Of a stretch of DNA of 64,000 nucleotides, positions 42,968-51,277 are shown one piece after another. This stretch comes from Bacillota bacterium (lineage in GTDB: Bacteria; Bacillota; Clostridia; Christensenellales; Aristaeellaceae): contig JAEZQK010000060.1 of NCBI GenBank assembly GCA_023413135.1, positions 124,001 through 188,000 on the forward strand, given 5' to 3'. The notes beneath the pieces were generated by a model. It saw only the letters and a program-made list of their open reading frames with translations, had not been told where the DNA came from and did no database searches. Within the stretch, counting starts at the first letter, position 1; the number at the start of each line of letters is the position of its first letter. The position numbers and the translations under genes were made by a program.

Positions 42968-43063
42968 AAGCTTGGCTGCCGCCAGTGGCGGCAATAGGCC
43001 AAGTGAAGGAGGCCGGCGAAACAAGCGATGCAAGCGGTAGCGCAGCAGCGCGCCGATTGAGCC
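42968..43063 (+). repeat. ~100-bp dispersed structured repeat, copy A
   Basis: The stretch from AAGCTTGGCTGCC to GATTGAGCC matches 49860-49956. Conserved segments are AGTGGCGGCAATA, GGCGAAAC, AGCGATG, CGGTAGCG, CAGCGCG and CGATTGAGCC. Its outer stem is CTTGGC/GCCAAG and its second stem CCGGC/GCCGG. It fills much of the 296-bp gap between the convergent transpeptidase and AraC genes. Confidence 0.7.
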
Positions 43064-43147
43064 GGATGGGTAGGAAAGCCCTGGTCGCGCCCGCAGGCGC
43101 GAAATCTTATTGACTCGAAAACAAGCACGGTACAGGATGTTTTTACA

Positions 43148-44008
43148 TTATGCTTTCTTCGTGATCGGCAGCCATGCCTGGCACCTGTAATCCGCCGCCC
43201 GCTGATCCCCTTCCGGATACACCTCAATATCCGGCGCATCTGCATACTCATATCCGGATGTGGGCAGCCATTCCGTCACGATCCGCTTTTGCAATTCCTG
43301 CAGCGCCTGAGGCATGGGTCCTACGCAATCGAAGACCGCCCAGGTGCATGCCGGCACTTCATAGGCTGCCATGCCTTCCGGTGCAGGTTGATTGCTGGCT
43401 ACGGCAATATAGTAGTCAAAATCCCTGCCGTTCATGCAGGTGCTTACGCCCAGCAAGCCGTAGGGCTCCCGGTCCATGGCCGCAATAATCCGGGGCACGA
43501 TCCCCGACTGCACGGTCTTCTGCCAGAACAGGGGCACATTTTGAAAGCTTTCCTCCAGGCTCATGTCGAAGTGTTCCTTGACGCCCACGATTGTAAATGC
43601 ATCCCGTTTTTCGATCCTGTAGTTCATTTCCGCTTCTCCTTTGATGGAAATCGTGAAGCTGATGCGCGGAAATGCCTTTAACTGAACGCCTTCCTCCCGG
43701 GCCATCGATGGCGATACGCCATGCACGCCTTGAAACGCACGGTTGAATGCCGTGGGCGAATCGTAGCCGTACTTAAGCGCCGCGTCGATGACCTTTATTC
43801 CCCCGGTCTGCAAATCGAACGCAGCCGCCGTCATGCGCCTTCGCCTTATATACTCCGACAGGGGAATCCCCGCAATGTAGGAAAACATGCGCTGGTAGTG
43901 GAACGTGGAGCAGCAGGCGATCTTTGCCGCCTGCTCGTAGTCGATCTTATCCGCCAGGTTTTCCTCAATGTAGCGGATGGATTCATTCAGCCGCTGGAGC
44001 CATTCCAT
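43148..44008 (-). CDS. AraC-type regulator with GyrI-like effector domain
   Basis: A 286-residue regulator. Residues 1-105 are an AraC double helix-turn-helix (YEQAAKIACCSTFHYQRMFSYIAGIPLSEYIRRRR, then VIDAALKYGYDSPTAFNRAFQGVHGVSP). Residues ~128-286 are a GyrI/SOUL-like small-molecule-binding domain (IVGVKEHFDMSLEE... ending with IEVYPEGDQRAADYRCQAWLPI). Similar proteins (Rob/SoxS-like in layout) respond to hydrophobic drugs or oxidants; the target is unknown. ATG 44008 is used, 7 nt after GGAGG. Confidence 0.87.
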   Translation of the reverse strand: MEWLQRLNESIRYIEENLADKIDYEQAAKIACCSTFHYQRMFSYIAGIPLSEYIRRRRMTAAAFDLQTGGIKVIDAALKYGYDSPTAFNRAFQGVHGVSPSMAREEGVQLKAFPRISFTISIKGEAEMNYRIEKRDAFTIVGVKEHFDMSLEESFQNVPLFWQKTVQSGIVPRIIAAMDREPYGLLGVSTCMNGRDFDYYIAVASNQPAPEGMAAYEVPACTWAVFDCVGPMPQALQELQKRIVTEWLPTSGYEYADAPDIEVYPEGDQRAADYRCQAWLPITKKA

Positions 44009-44172
44009 CACATCACCTCCCGTCCGTCAAAGCATAGCAGGAAGCAAAACTCCTGTCCTCTCATTTCATGCACCAAAAAGGGAGTTGAAGCGTGTGCCTT
44101 CCCGCATGCGCCCGTACAGCGCAAGCGCTTGCAAGCTGACCGCAAAAACAGTATCAATTTCCCCATTCCCCG

Positions 44173-45735
44173 TCACGTTTCCTTCCTATGGCTGCACAGG
44201 GTATACAGCGGGTCCATTTTGCGGACGCCGGGGTCTTGTGAAACGTAATCTTTTTGGAACCAGTACCCCGAGGGATGCACCTTGGTGCGGTAGCGGTTGT
44301 GGGGGGCCGGGAGCGGATCCGAGGCGCGCAGGGTGGCAGCCATCAGTTCCGTCAGCATATCTGCCTTGACTAAGAGGCAGCCAGGATCGTCCCACATGTC
44401 ACGGACCTCCAGGGGGTCGTTTTTCAAATCATACAGATGGCCTGTCCCCATCATGTCCACCTGGATCTTCCAGTCCCCCTTGCGGGCCATGCGCACCTGG
44501 CCGCACTGGGTCCAGGTGTTGAGGCAGTCGAATGTGACCGTGTTATGGCTTGCGCCTTCCGCGATCAGGTCCAGACCGTCTTTATCGTTCCAGTACAGCC
44601 CGGAAAAACCGCTTTCGGCATAGGCGATATCAAACTCTCGGAAGGGTGCTGCCTCCCCTTTCAGAAGTGGCACAAGGCTCCGGCCCTGGCTGCCAAAGGG
44701 CGTCCCGGTCTCCAAAATGGCGCATAGGGTAGGCAGGACGTCCACGATATTCACGCAAGCGTCTTCCCGTTTTCCCTGGGCACGGATCCCGGGGCCGCTA
44801 AAGATCATGGGAATCCGCGTCAGCACCTCGGGCAGGTCGGGCCCCTTGCGGATCAGGCCGTATTCCCCCATAAAATCCCCATGGTCGGCCAGATAGATCA
44901 CGATGGTGTTGTCAAGCAGCCCGCGCTCAGCAAGGCCCGTGACCAGGCGCTTGAACTGGTCGTCGATGAGCCTGAGCATGCCGTGGTAGTTGGACCGTAC
45001 GCGCAGGATGCGCTTTTCAAGATCGCCCGGCATCACCTGCTCCCAAACCCCGCGCAGCCAGGGAAAACGCGCTCCCTTAGCCGCCAGGTCATCCAAGGAC
45101 GTTTCTATGGGCGGCAGGCTTTCGGGCGGGAACATGTCAAAATAGGGTTCCGGGACCTGATACGGATTATGGGGCTCGGCAAAGGATATCCAGGCAAAGA
45201 ACGGATCTTTCCCCGCGGTCTGGTCGATAAATTTCAAGGCTGAGGACACGTTGCGGTAGGGATGCTGAACCTCAATACCCCCGGGGGAAGGCGTATGGGT
45301 CTCCATATGCTGCGTGGCGCAAAGAAAGTCGGCGAACTCCTTTTCCGCCGGCGTATCGTTTGGCTCACCCTCATAGCCCAGGTGGCCGCAGGTCTCGTGA
45401 AAGTCGAAGTCATCATGGGGATGGTGGGAGTGGTTCTTGCCGCACAGCGCTGTTTTATACCCCAGCCCTTTGAGCACATCCAGAAGGTCGTATGTGTACA
45501 GGGCGTCCGCGGCGTTGTGGTTGGTACGCACCTTGTGGCTTTCAGGGTAGCGGCCTGTGAACATGCTCACCCGGGCGGGCATGCAGGTGGGGTTAGGGGT
45601 ATAGGCAAGGTCAAAATCCACACCTCCGTCCGCCCACTCATCCAGGAAGGGCATGGTATCCAGATCATAGCTACAGCTTCGGCGCAGGCCGGCGCGCTGC
45701 TGGTCGGCCATGACGATGACGATGTTTGGTTTCAT
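44173..45735 (-). CDS. Sulfatase (type I, formylglycine-dependent)
   Basis: A 520-residue sulfatase. The maturation motif C51-M-P-A-R with the extension SMFTGRYPESH matches C-x-P-x-R, so C51 should be oxidised to formylglycine. Metal ligands include MADQQ near the N-terminus and LADHGDFMGEYG (about 285-296). The last part (WKIQVDMMGTGHLYDLKNDPLEVRDMWDDP) is the usual C-terminal subdomain. No signal peptide is seen, so it is cytosolic. No maturase lies in the window. It could act on sulfated glycans or phospho-analogues. Start at 45735 after AAGGAGG; the frame extends upstream without support. Confidence 0.9.
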   Translation of the reverse strand: MKPNIVIVMADQQRAGLRRSCSYDLDTMPFLDEWADGGVDFDLAYTPNPTCMPARVSMFTGRYPESHKVRTNHNAADALYTYDLLDVLKGLGYKTALCGKNHSHHPHDDFDFHETCGHLGYEGEPNDTPAEKEFADFLCATQHMETHTPSPGGIEVQHPYRNVSSALKFIDQTAGKDPFFAWISFAEPHNPYQVPEPYFDMFPPESLPPIETSLDDLAAKGARFPWLRGVWEQVMPGDLEKRILRVRSNYHGMLRLIDDQFKRLVTGLAERGLLDNTIVIYLADHGDFMGEYGLIRKGPDLPEVLTRIPMIFSGPGIRAQGKREDACVNIVDVLPTLCAILETGTPFGSQGRSLVPLLKGEAAPFREFDIAYAESGFSGLYWNDKDGLDLIAEGASHNTVTFDCLNTWTQCGQVRMARKGDWKIQVDMMGTGHLYDLKNDPLEVRDMWDDPGCLLVKADMLTELMAATLRASDPLPAPHNRYRTKVHPSGYWFQKDYVSQDPGVRKMDPLYTLCSHRKET

Positions 45736-45781
45736 CAGAAAGCCTCCTTGATCCTCACGGAGCAGATGCCATTTGAATGAC

Positions 45782-45791
45782 ATTATACCAT
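45782..45791 (-). promoter_or_regulatory. Extended -10 promoter of the sulfatase gene
   Basis: On the minus strand TGGTATAAT forms an extended -10 about 47 nt upstream of the sulfatase ATG. No good -35 is visible, which is acceptable for an extended -10 promoter. Confidence 0.35.
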
Positions 45792-45905
45792 AAAATGCAG
45801 CCAGCTGGGGCAAACCCCAGCCCCCTATGTTATAATAGCAATAGAAACCGGGAATTTAACGGGTGGTTCTCAACTTCGGAGCATTTATATTTGTGGAGGT
45901 AATCA

Positions 45906-46508
45906 ATGAATATAGAAATCCGTAAACTGACCCCGGACCTTGCGGAAGATTATGTCCGCTTTTTCGATGTTACACCGCATAATCAAAAGCATCATAATAT
46001 CAAATGCTATTGTGTGTTTTGGTGCAATGACGACTGTGAAGGTAAAGATTTTAATTCCAAAATAGCAAGAAGGGATTACGCCATCCAATACGTCAAGGGT
46101 AACAATATACAAGGCTATCTTGCTTATTGTGATGATAAGGTCGTGGGATGGTGTAATGCCAACACGAAATCAGATTGCTTAAAGTGTAAGGGCTGGCGAG
46201 GGATGAATGGAAAGCGCAAGGGTTTCATACCTACAGAAGAATCCACCCCGGAGATCAAGATAAAATCCGTTTTTTGTTTTGCAATCGCCCCGAAAATGCG
46301 ACGACAAGGTATTGCTTCGCTGCTTTTAGCGCGTGTTTGCCAAGATGCAGCCGAGGATGGTTTTGACTTTGTGGAAGCTTATCCAGATAAAGTAGTCACT
46401 TTAAAATCTGAAGACTTTGTGGGATATGCCGATATGTATGAAAAAATTGGCTTTACCGTTTACCATGAAACAAATCAGAAGCTTGTCATGAGAAAACCGT
46501 TGAAATAA
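45906..46508 (+). CDS. GNAT-family N-acetyltransferase
   Basis: A 200-residue acetyltransferase. The acetyl-CoA loop reads IAPKMRRQGIASLLL (R-R-x-G-I/A), near residue 128, with the preceding IKSVFCFAI strand and a later YEKIGFTVY motif. It has eight cysteines, several in the first 100 residues (KCYCVFWCNDDCEG), unusual for the family. GTGGAGG lies 7 nt before ATG. Base composition is clearly more AT-rich than its neighbours, suggesting recent acquisition. The substrate is unknown. Confidence 0.85.
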   Translation: MNIEIRKLTPDLAEDYVRFFDVTPHNQKHHNIKCYCVFWCNDDCEGKDFNSKIARRDYAIQYVKGNNIQGYLAYCDDKVVGWCNANTKSDCLKCKGWRGMNGKRKGFIPTEESTPEIKIKSVFCFAIAPKMRRQGIASLLLARVCQDAAEDGFDFVEAYPDKVVTLKSEDFVGYADMYEKIGFTVYHETNQKLVMRKPLK

Positions 46509-46573
46509 TACCTCGCCTAATAAGCATAACAGGAAGCCGACAAATTCCAACTTGTCGGTCAAATCATTATAAA

Positions 46574-46607
46574 GAGGGACACTTCTGTTTTTTCAGAAAT
46601 GTCCCTC
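46574..46607. terminator. Hairpin between convergent GNAT and kor genes
   Basis: GAGGGACA...CTTCTG pairs with CAGAAa...TGTCCCTC around TTTTTT. It can act for both converging genes. Confidence 0.6.
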
Positions 46608-46632
46608 AGTTTAAAGCGGATAGACCCTGTCC

Positions 46633-47484
46633 TTATATGGCTTCCCTCATCAGCTTCTCCACCACTGCCCGGTTGGTAGCTTGGTCGATCAGCGGCACGC
46701 CATCCTTCAATACGGAATTCTTTCGGTGGAAGGTGGGCCGCTCCTCCCTGAAGATCACGCCAAGCGGAATCTTATCGTAGAACTCCATGGCCTTCTCCAT
46801 GGCCTTCAGCTTGTCGGTGGGGTCGTAATCCTCGTTTAGGATATAGGTGCGCTGCTGATACCACTGGAAGGTATTCAGCTTGTTGAAGCTCACGCAGGGC
46901 TGGAAGATATCCACCAGCGCATAGCCGGGATACTGGATAGCCTCCTTCATCAATGCCACCAAATGCTTGGGCTGGCCGCTGAATCCCCGGCCTACAAAGC
47001 CGGCCCCTGCGGCAATGGCCAGCAGCACAGGATTGAGCGGGGTGTTCACGCTGCCCTCCGTCTGTACGGGGGTAGTCATCCCCTCAATCGTGGTGGGGGA
47101 AGCTTGCCCCTTGGTCAGGCCATAGATCTGGTTGTCATGCACGAAGTGGGTGATGTCCACATTCCTGCGCATGTTGTGCAGAAAGTGGTTACCGCCCTCG
47201 CCGTAGGAGTCGCCGTCGCCGGTATTCACGATCACGGTCAAATCCTCGTTGGCGATCTTGGCCGCCACCGCCGCCGGCAGCGCCCGGCCATGCAAGCCGC
47301 AGAAGAAGTTGGCGCTGATGTACTGTGGCGTTTTTGCCGCCTGGCCGATGCCGGCCACCATCAATACCTCATGGGGGTCCTTGCCCAGTTCTTCCAGCGC
47401 CGTTTTGAGGCAGTTCAATATGCTGAAATTGCCGCAGCCTGGACACCAGGCCGTCTCATGGGTGGCAAATTTCTTTTCTTCCAT
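46633..47484 (-). CDS. korB: 2-oxoacid:ferredoxin oxidoreductase, beta subunit
   Basis: A 283-residue TPP-binding subunit. It has ETAWCPGCGNF at the N-terminus (Fe-S or TPP-site cysteines), the TPP/Mg motif GDGDSYGEGGNH near residue 89, and VHDNQIYGLTKGQASPTT. With KorA it oxidatively decarboxylates 2-oxoglutarate or another 2-oxoacid to the acyl-CoA, reducing ferredoxin, a central reaction of strict anaerobes. The start shares one base with the korA stop. GGGGGAAACG precedes it. Confidence 0.92.
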   Translation of the reverse strand: MEEKKFATHETAWCPGCGNFSILNCLKTALEELGKDPHEVLMVAGIGQAAKTPQYISANFFCGLHGRALPAAVAAKIANEDLTVIVNTGDGDSYGEGGNHFLHNMRRNVDITHFVHDNQIYGLTKGQASPTTIEGMTTPVQTEGSVNTPLNPVLLAIAAGAGFVGRGFSGQPKHLVALMKEAIQYPGYALVDIFQPCVSFNKLNTFQWYQQRTYILNEDYDPTDKLKAMEKAMEFYDKIPLGVIFREERPTFHRKNSVLKDGVPLIDQATNRAVVEKLMREAI

Positions 47485-49154
47485 TATTTCGTTTCCCCCT
47501 TTAGCTGCCTGGCGATCTCTTCGCCGGATAGCTGCCGCCCGTCGTATTTGAGCACGGAACCTAAACAGGAAATGCCGGTGGCTTCCCTGATGAGCTGAGC
47601 CAGCTGTCCCGTATAGTTCTGCTCCACGTTCACGATCCGCTTTGCTTTTTGCGCCTTTTCCTTTAGCCGCTTTTCCGGCAGGGGATAGATATCCCCAAAT
47701 ACCAGCGCAGCGTACTTTTCGCCGGATTCCTTGTTCAAAAGCTCAACCGCTTCCTTAAGCGGGCCTTTGAGCGACCCCCAGCCCAGGAGCAGCGTATCGA
47801 ATGCTTCCGGGCCGATAAAGTCCGGCTCCTTCAGTTCTTTCCTGAGCAGATCCATTTTGCCCATGCGCTTTTCCATCATCCGATTGCGCATTTCGGCGGA
47901 TTCGGTGATGGCGCCCCGCTCGTCATGCTCGTCGCTGTCGGCGGAAACGAACACCTTCACCTTGCCCGGCACAAGCCTTGGGGAAATGCCGTTTTCCGTA
48001 AACCGGAAGCGCAGGTATTCCTCCCCGTTCCATTCCCTGCCGGGGGAGGCAACTTTGATTTTTGTCAAATCGAAAGGCTTCACCGTAGCGGTGGCGTCGC
48101 CCAGGTACTGGTCGCTTAGAATAATCACGGGGATCTGATACCGTTCCGCGATATCAAAAGCGCGGGCGGTCTGGTAAAACGCGTCCTCCTGGTCCCGAAG
48201 GGCAATGACCATCCGGGGAAATTCGCCCTGGGAGGCGGAGATCACAAACTTCAAATCGCTTTGCTCGGTGCGGGTAGGCAAGCCCGTCACAGGACCGGGC
48301 CGCTGCACATCCACCACCACCAGCGGGATTTCTGCCATGCCGGATAATCCCAGCGCCTCCACCTTCAGCGAAAAGCCACCGCCGGAGGTGCCCGTCATGG
48401 CCCGCGCCCCCGCAAAGGAAGCGCCGATGGCCATGTTGATGCCGGCGATCTCATCCTCCGCCTGCTCGACTACCACCCCGGCCTCCCGGCTCTTGTCCGC
48501 CAGGTATTCCATAATGGAGGTGGAGGGTGACATGGGGTAGGCGGAATAGAATTTCAGCCCCGCAGCCAGCGCGCCCAATGCCAGTGCCTTGTTGCCGCTT
48601 ATCAGCAGCCAGTCGCCAAAGGATCCGTCCAAGTGGGTAAACCTTTTTTCCACCAAGCCGTATCCTTCCTGCACCGCCTTCAGGTTCACCTCCAGGTATT
48701 GGGCGTGAACGGCTTCCCTGAACACATCCTCCACCTTTGAAAGGTCCTCCCCAAATAATTTCAGTACCGCGCCAACGGCGATGCTCCCCGCCACACGGGG
48801 GTTGCCAAGCGCCTTGGCCCGGTCATCCATATTCAGCGCGATAGCCCGGGGATCATCTACGCCCAGCTTTTCATCGCAGAGGATAAACCCGTTTTCTTTA
48901 AGTTCATCCTTATGCAAATCCACCGTTTCCCGGTTCATGGCAATGATGCCGTCAAACCGGCCGTTATGGCTGTGCACAGCCTCCGTACCAAAACGGATGG
49001 TGCAGAAGTTGTGCCCGCCCCGGATGCGGGACATGAAATCGCGCATTGTAAAAACACTGTACCCCGCTCTTTTGAGCAGCTTTTCCAAAATGGCCGCCGT
49101 GGTGTCGATGCCTTGTCCTGCGGCTCCCCCGATCAACAGATTGTACAACCTCAT
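47484..49154 (-). CDS. korA: 2-oxoacid:ferredoxin oxidoreductase, fused gamma-alpha subunit
   Basis: About 556 residues. The N-terminal gamma domain begins LYNLLIGGAAGQGIDT (residues 3-18), with FMSRIRGGHNF. The alpha domain follows from about 185 (GNKALALGALAAGLKFYSAYPMSPSTSIMEYLA), with QAEDEIAGINMAIGASFAGARAMTGTSGGGF, and the C-terminal transketolase-like part. The fused form is usual for KorA-type enzymes. The start is uncertain: ATG 49154 overlaps its own Shine-Dalgarno, TTG 49148 has GGGAGG at 7 nt and would give MYNLLIGG, and ATG 49163 is also possible. Confidence 0.9.
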   Translation of the reverse strand: MRLYNLLIGGAAGQGIDTTAAILEKLLKRAGYSVFTMRDFMSRIRGGHNFCTIRFGTEAVHSHNGRFDGIIAMNRETVDLHKDELKENGFILCDEKLGVDDPRAIALNMDDRAKALGNPRVAGSIAVGAVLKLFGEDLSKVEDVFREAVHAQYLEVNLKAVQEGYGLVEKRFTHLDGSFGDWLLISGNKALALGALAAGLKFYSAYPMSPSTSIMEYLADKSREAGVVVEQAEDEIAGINMAIGASFAGARAMTGTSGGGFSLKVEALGLSGMAEIPLVVVDVQRPGPVTGLPTRTEQSDLKFVISASQGEFPRMVIALRDQEDAFYQTARAFDIAERYQIPVIILSDQYLGDATATVKPFDLTKIKVASPGREWNGEEYLRFRFTENGISPRLVPGKVKVFVSADSDEHDERGAITESAEMRNRMMEKRMGKMDLLRKELKEPDFIGPEAFDTLLLGWGSLKGPLKEAVELLNKESGEKYAALVFGDIYPLPEKRLKEKAQKAKRIVNVEQNYTGQLAQLIREATGISCLGSVLKYDGRQLSGEEIARQLKGETK

Positions 49155-49330
49155 CCCTCCCATAGGTGATCCCGGCGAATGGACCCGGTTTTCCGCATTA
49201 TCCTGCCCATAAAAGGTTGTTTCCCATCTTTCTCCACACTTCGCGGATTTCCCTGCCAAACGCACTGATATATATATACTATCAGGAATACCCATATGAA
49301 ACATGGACGGGAATATTATCCCGCCCACGG

Positions 49331-49810
49331 CTATTTATGATACCGCTCCCCCGCGCTGATCTTCGCGGCCCTATAGATCTGCTCCAACAAAAGCACCCGT
49401 GCCAACTGATGTGGAAAGGTCATCTTCGAAAGCGACATCTTTTCATCCGCACGGCTCACCGCTGCCTCTCCCAGTCCCAGCGAGCCGCCGATCATAAATA
49501 CGATGCGCTGATATCCCCTTTGAGGCAATTTTGCAATATGCTTTGCAAAATCCACGCTGTCCCACTGTTTGCCATCGATACACAGCGCGATCACATAATC
49601 CCCCTGCTTTAGCCGGCCAAGCAGCCTGGCCGCCTCCCTGTCCATTACCTGCCGGGAAAGCGCCTCGCTTTCCTCCCCCGGCTCCGGCTCGTCATTCAGT
49701 TCGATTTCCTCCACGCGGCCATAGCGGCCAAGCCTTTTCAGATATTCATCCGCGGCCTGCCGCCAGTGTTTCTCCCTCAGCTTTCCAAGACAAAGTACTG
49801 CCGCCTGCAT
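49331..49810 (-). CDS. rlmH: 23S rRNA pseudouridine-1915 N3-methyltransferase RlmH
   Basis: A 159-residue SPOUT-class methyltransferase. The C-terminal knot is highly conserved: FMIGGSLGLGEAAVSRADEKMSLSKMTFPHQLARVLLLEQIYRAAKISAGERYHK. It methylates pseudouridine 1915 of helix 69 in assembled ribosomes. The length matches the family. The start at 49810 follows GCAGGAGG; the upstream extension runs into a repeat and is excluded. Confidence 0.96.
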   Translation of the reverse strand: MQAAVLCLGKLREKHWRQAADEYLKRLGRYGRVEEIELNDEPEPGEESEALSRQVMDREAARLLGRLKQGDYVIALCIDGKQWDSVDFAKHIAKLPQRGYQRIVFMIGGSLGLGEAAVSRADEKMSLSKMTFPHQLARVLLLEQIYRAAKISAGERYHK

Positions 49811-49859
49811 CGCGCCTCCTGCCCGGGGCTTTGCCCCGGACCGCCACAAAAGGTTCTGT

Positions 49860-49956
49860 AGCCCGGCTGCCGCAGTGGCGGCAATAAGCCGGGCGGGGGA
49901 AGCTGGCGAAACGAGCGATGGAAACGGTAGCGAACCAGCGCGACGATTGAGCCAGC
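49860..49956 (+). repeat. ~100-bp dispersed structured repeat, copy B
   Basis: It matches copy A (42968-43063) in the same conserved blocks. Its outer stem is CCCGGC/GCCGGG and the second stem GCTGGC/GCCAGC, each differing from copy A on both sides so that pairing is kept. Confidence 0.7.
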
Positions 49957-50069
49957 CGGAATATAGCCCTTGAGAATCCCATTTTTAATACTCTTCCAAA
50001 TCATTGATGCACTGATCCACCCAGCATAACAACTGCTGCAAAAAAGCAGCGTCCTATACACCGATGCAA

Positions 50070-50193
50070 GCGGGCGATTGATAATCGCCCCTACAACGCC
50101 GTATGGTTGTTGGCTTCTGTTGGGGGCTATCGTGAGCCGGAAGAAAGGTCAACACACTCTTTGCAGCCGTAGGGGCGATTAGTAATCGCCCGC
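50070..50193. repeat. MITE-like element with 25-bp terminal inverted repeats
   Basis: GCGGGCGATTGATAATCGCC plus CCTAC at the left (50070-50094) is matched in inverted orientation at the right (50169-50193, GTAGGGGCGATTAGTAATCG plus CCCGC), with 2 mismatches. Each end is itself a small hairpin. The ~74-bp interior has no coding potential. Variants of this GGGGCGATTANNAATCGCCC repeat are common in clostridial genomes, to my knowledge. Confidence 0.55.
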
Positions 50194-50286
50194 TGAATAT
50201 CGGTTCTTGATAGGCTGGAGGGGAAGCCCAGGTATACGCCCCACTTACTCTCAATTTTGAGGGTAGCACTAACATACAAGCAGCCG

Positions 50287-51261
50287 TCAAACTGGGAAGA
50301 GACCTAGCACATACGAGGGCAGCAACAGCAAAAACAGAAGCGCCGTCAAAAGGATCACAATCTTGCGGCTTTTTAGCAGCATGGAATATTCTTGGGGAAT
50401 AGATACGGTTTTCTGTACGCTGGCGGTTGCCAGCAGCGGACGGATCAGCAGCCAGAATGCGAAAGTGGCCATCATAGCCAAGGAGAATACGCTGAACACT
50501 GCCGGCAGTATGGATGTACCCTGCATAGCCTCCGCCTGGGCTTCAAGGTTCATGCCCTGTGTTATATTGCGTATATAAAGCGAAATAATCAAGGATGCTG
50601 CATTATGGGAAAAGTGATAGATCATTGGCAATTGCAGATTGTTCTGCCGCAAAGCCAATAATGTAATGATCAGCCCCAGCGCGATATGCGCCGGCAGCCC
50701 GATCAGTGATCCGTGCATAAAAGCGAACAACAGCGCCGAAAGCCATAGCGTCGCTTTTTGCGGAAGCTCTCTTTTCAATCCCTCCAGCACCGCACCGCGA
50801 AAGAGAAGCTCTTCCAATACGGCGGGTGTAATCCCCACCGCCGCCACAGCCAGAATAATCTGCGCGCCATTGCCGGGCAAGGGTACATCAGGCAGCCATA
50901 TTTGAATATTCAGCGCTTCCAGCAGCAGCCCCCATAGATTAATGTACAGATCCAAGGCCAAAGCCCCGACGACGGCCGCCAGCACTGTCCGCAGGGCGGC
51001 TGCCAGTGGCGGGTACGCCATTTGCACCTTTAAAACAGGCATATACCGCGGACGGAACAGATAAATAAACGTAAACAAAGGGATGCCAAGCGTAATAACT
51101 TCATGGAGCATAGTGAAGACATAATATATTTCCGGCTGGTTCAGCGCTTGTTCAGTTATCAGCCAATTTGCCCCGAACGTAAAACCGATCCTGATAAGCA
51201 CTGTGATGATCAACAGTACAAGCACGCTGCGCGCGCCAATGGTCTTCTCCAGTCTGGACAA
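50287..51261 (-). CDS. CPBP-family intramembrane metalloprotease
   Basis: A 324-residue membrane protein with about eight helices. The Abi/CAAX protease motifs are present: EELLFRG (about 168-174), FAFMHGS (about 199-205), and the terminal HFSHNAA. The paired glutamates and histidines form the active site. Bacterial members are linked to protein processing, bacteriocin self-immunity or wall sensing; the role here is open. The start is TTG 51261 after AAGGGGGAAA. It lies 16 nt downstream of the MBL-fold gene in a probable operon. Confidence 0.88.
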   Translation of the reverse strand: MSRLEKTIGARSVLVLLIITVLIRIGFTFGANWLITEQALNQPEIYYVFTMLHEVITLGIPLFTFIYLFRPRYMPVLKVQMAYPPLAAALRTVLAAVVGALALDLYINLWGLLLEALNIQIWLPDVPLPGNGAQIILAVAAVGITPAVLEELLFRGAVLEGLKRELPQKATLWLSALLFAFMHGSLIGLPAHIALGLIITLLALRQNNLQLPMIYHFSHNAASLIISLYIRNITQGMNLEAQAEAMQGTSILPAVFSVFSLAMMATFAFWLLIRPLLATASVQKTVSIPQEYSMLLKSRKIVILLTALLFLLLLPSYVLGLFPV

Positions 51262-51277
51262 CCCGTTTCCCCCTTAC

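Larger units (their letters stand above)
49811..50286. other. 476-bp repeat-rich intergenic region
   Basis: No gene is seen. Contents in order: a GC-rich hairpin (GGGGCTTTGCCCC around 49827), dispersed repeat copy B (49860-49956), a plain AT-rich stretch (49960-50065), and the MITE-like element (50070-50193). The rest up to the CPBP stop at 50287 shows nothing recognisable. Confidence 0.6.

Noticed and set aside
50070..50193. CRISPR-like repeats from the GGGGCGATTANNAATCGCCC units
   Set aside because: Only two units, inverted rather than direct, with no regular spacers and no cas genes in the window.
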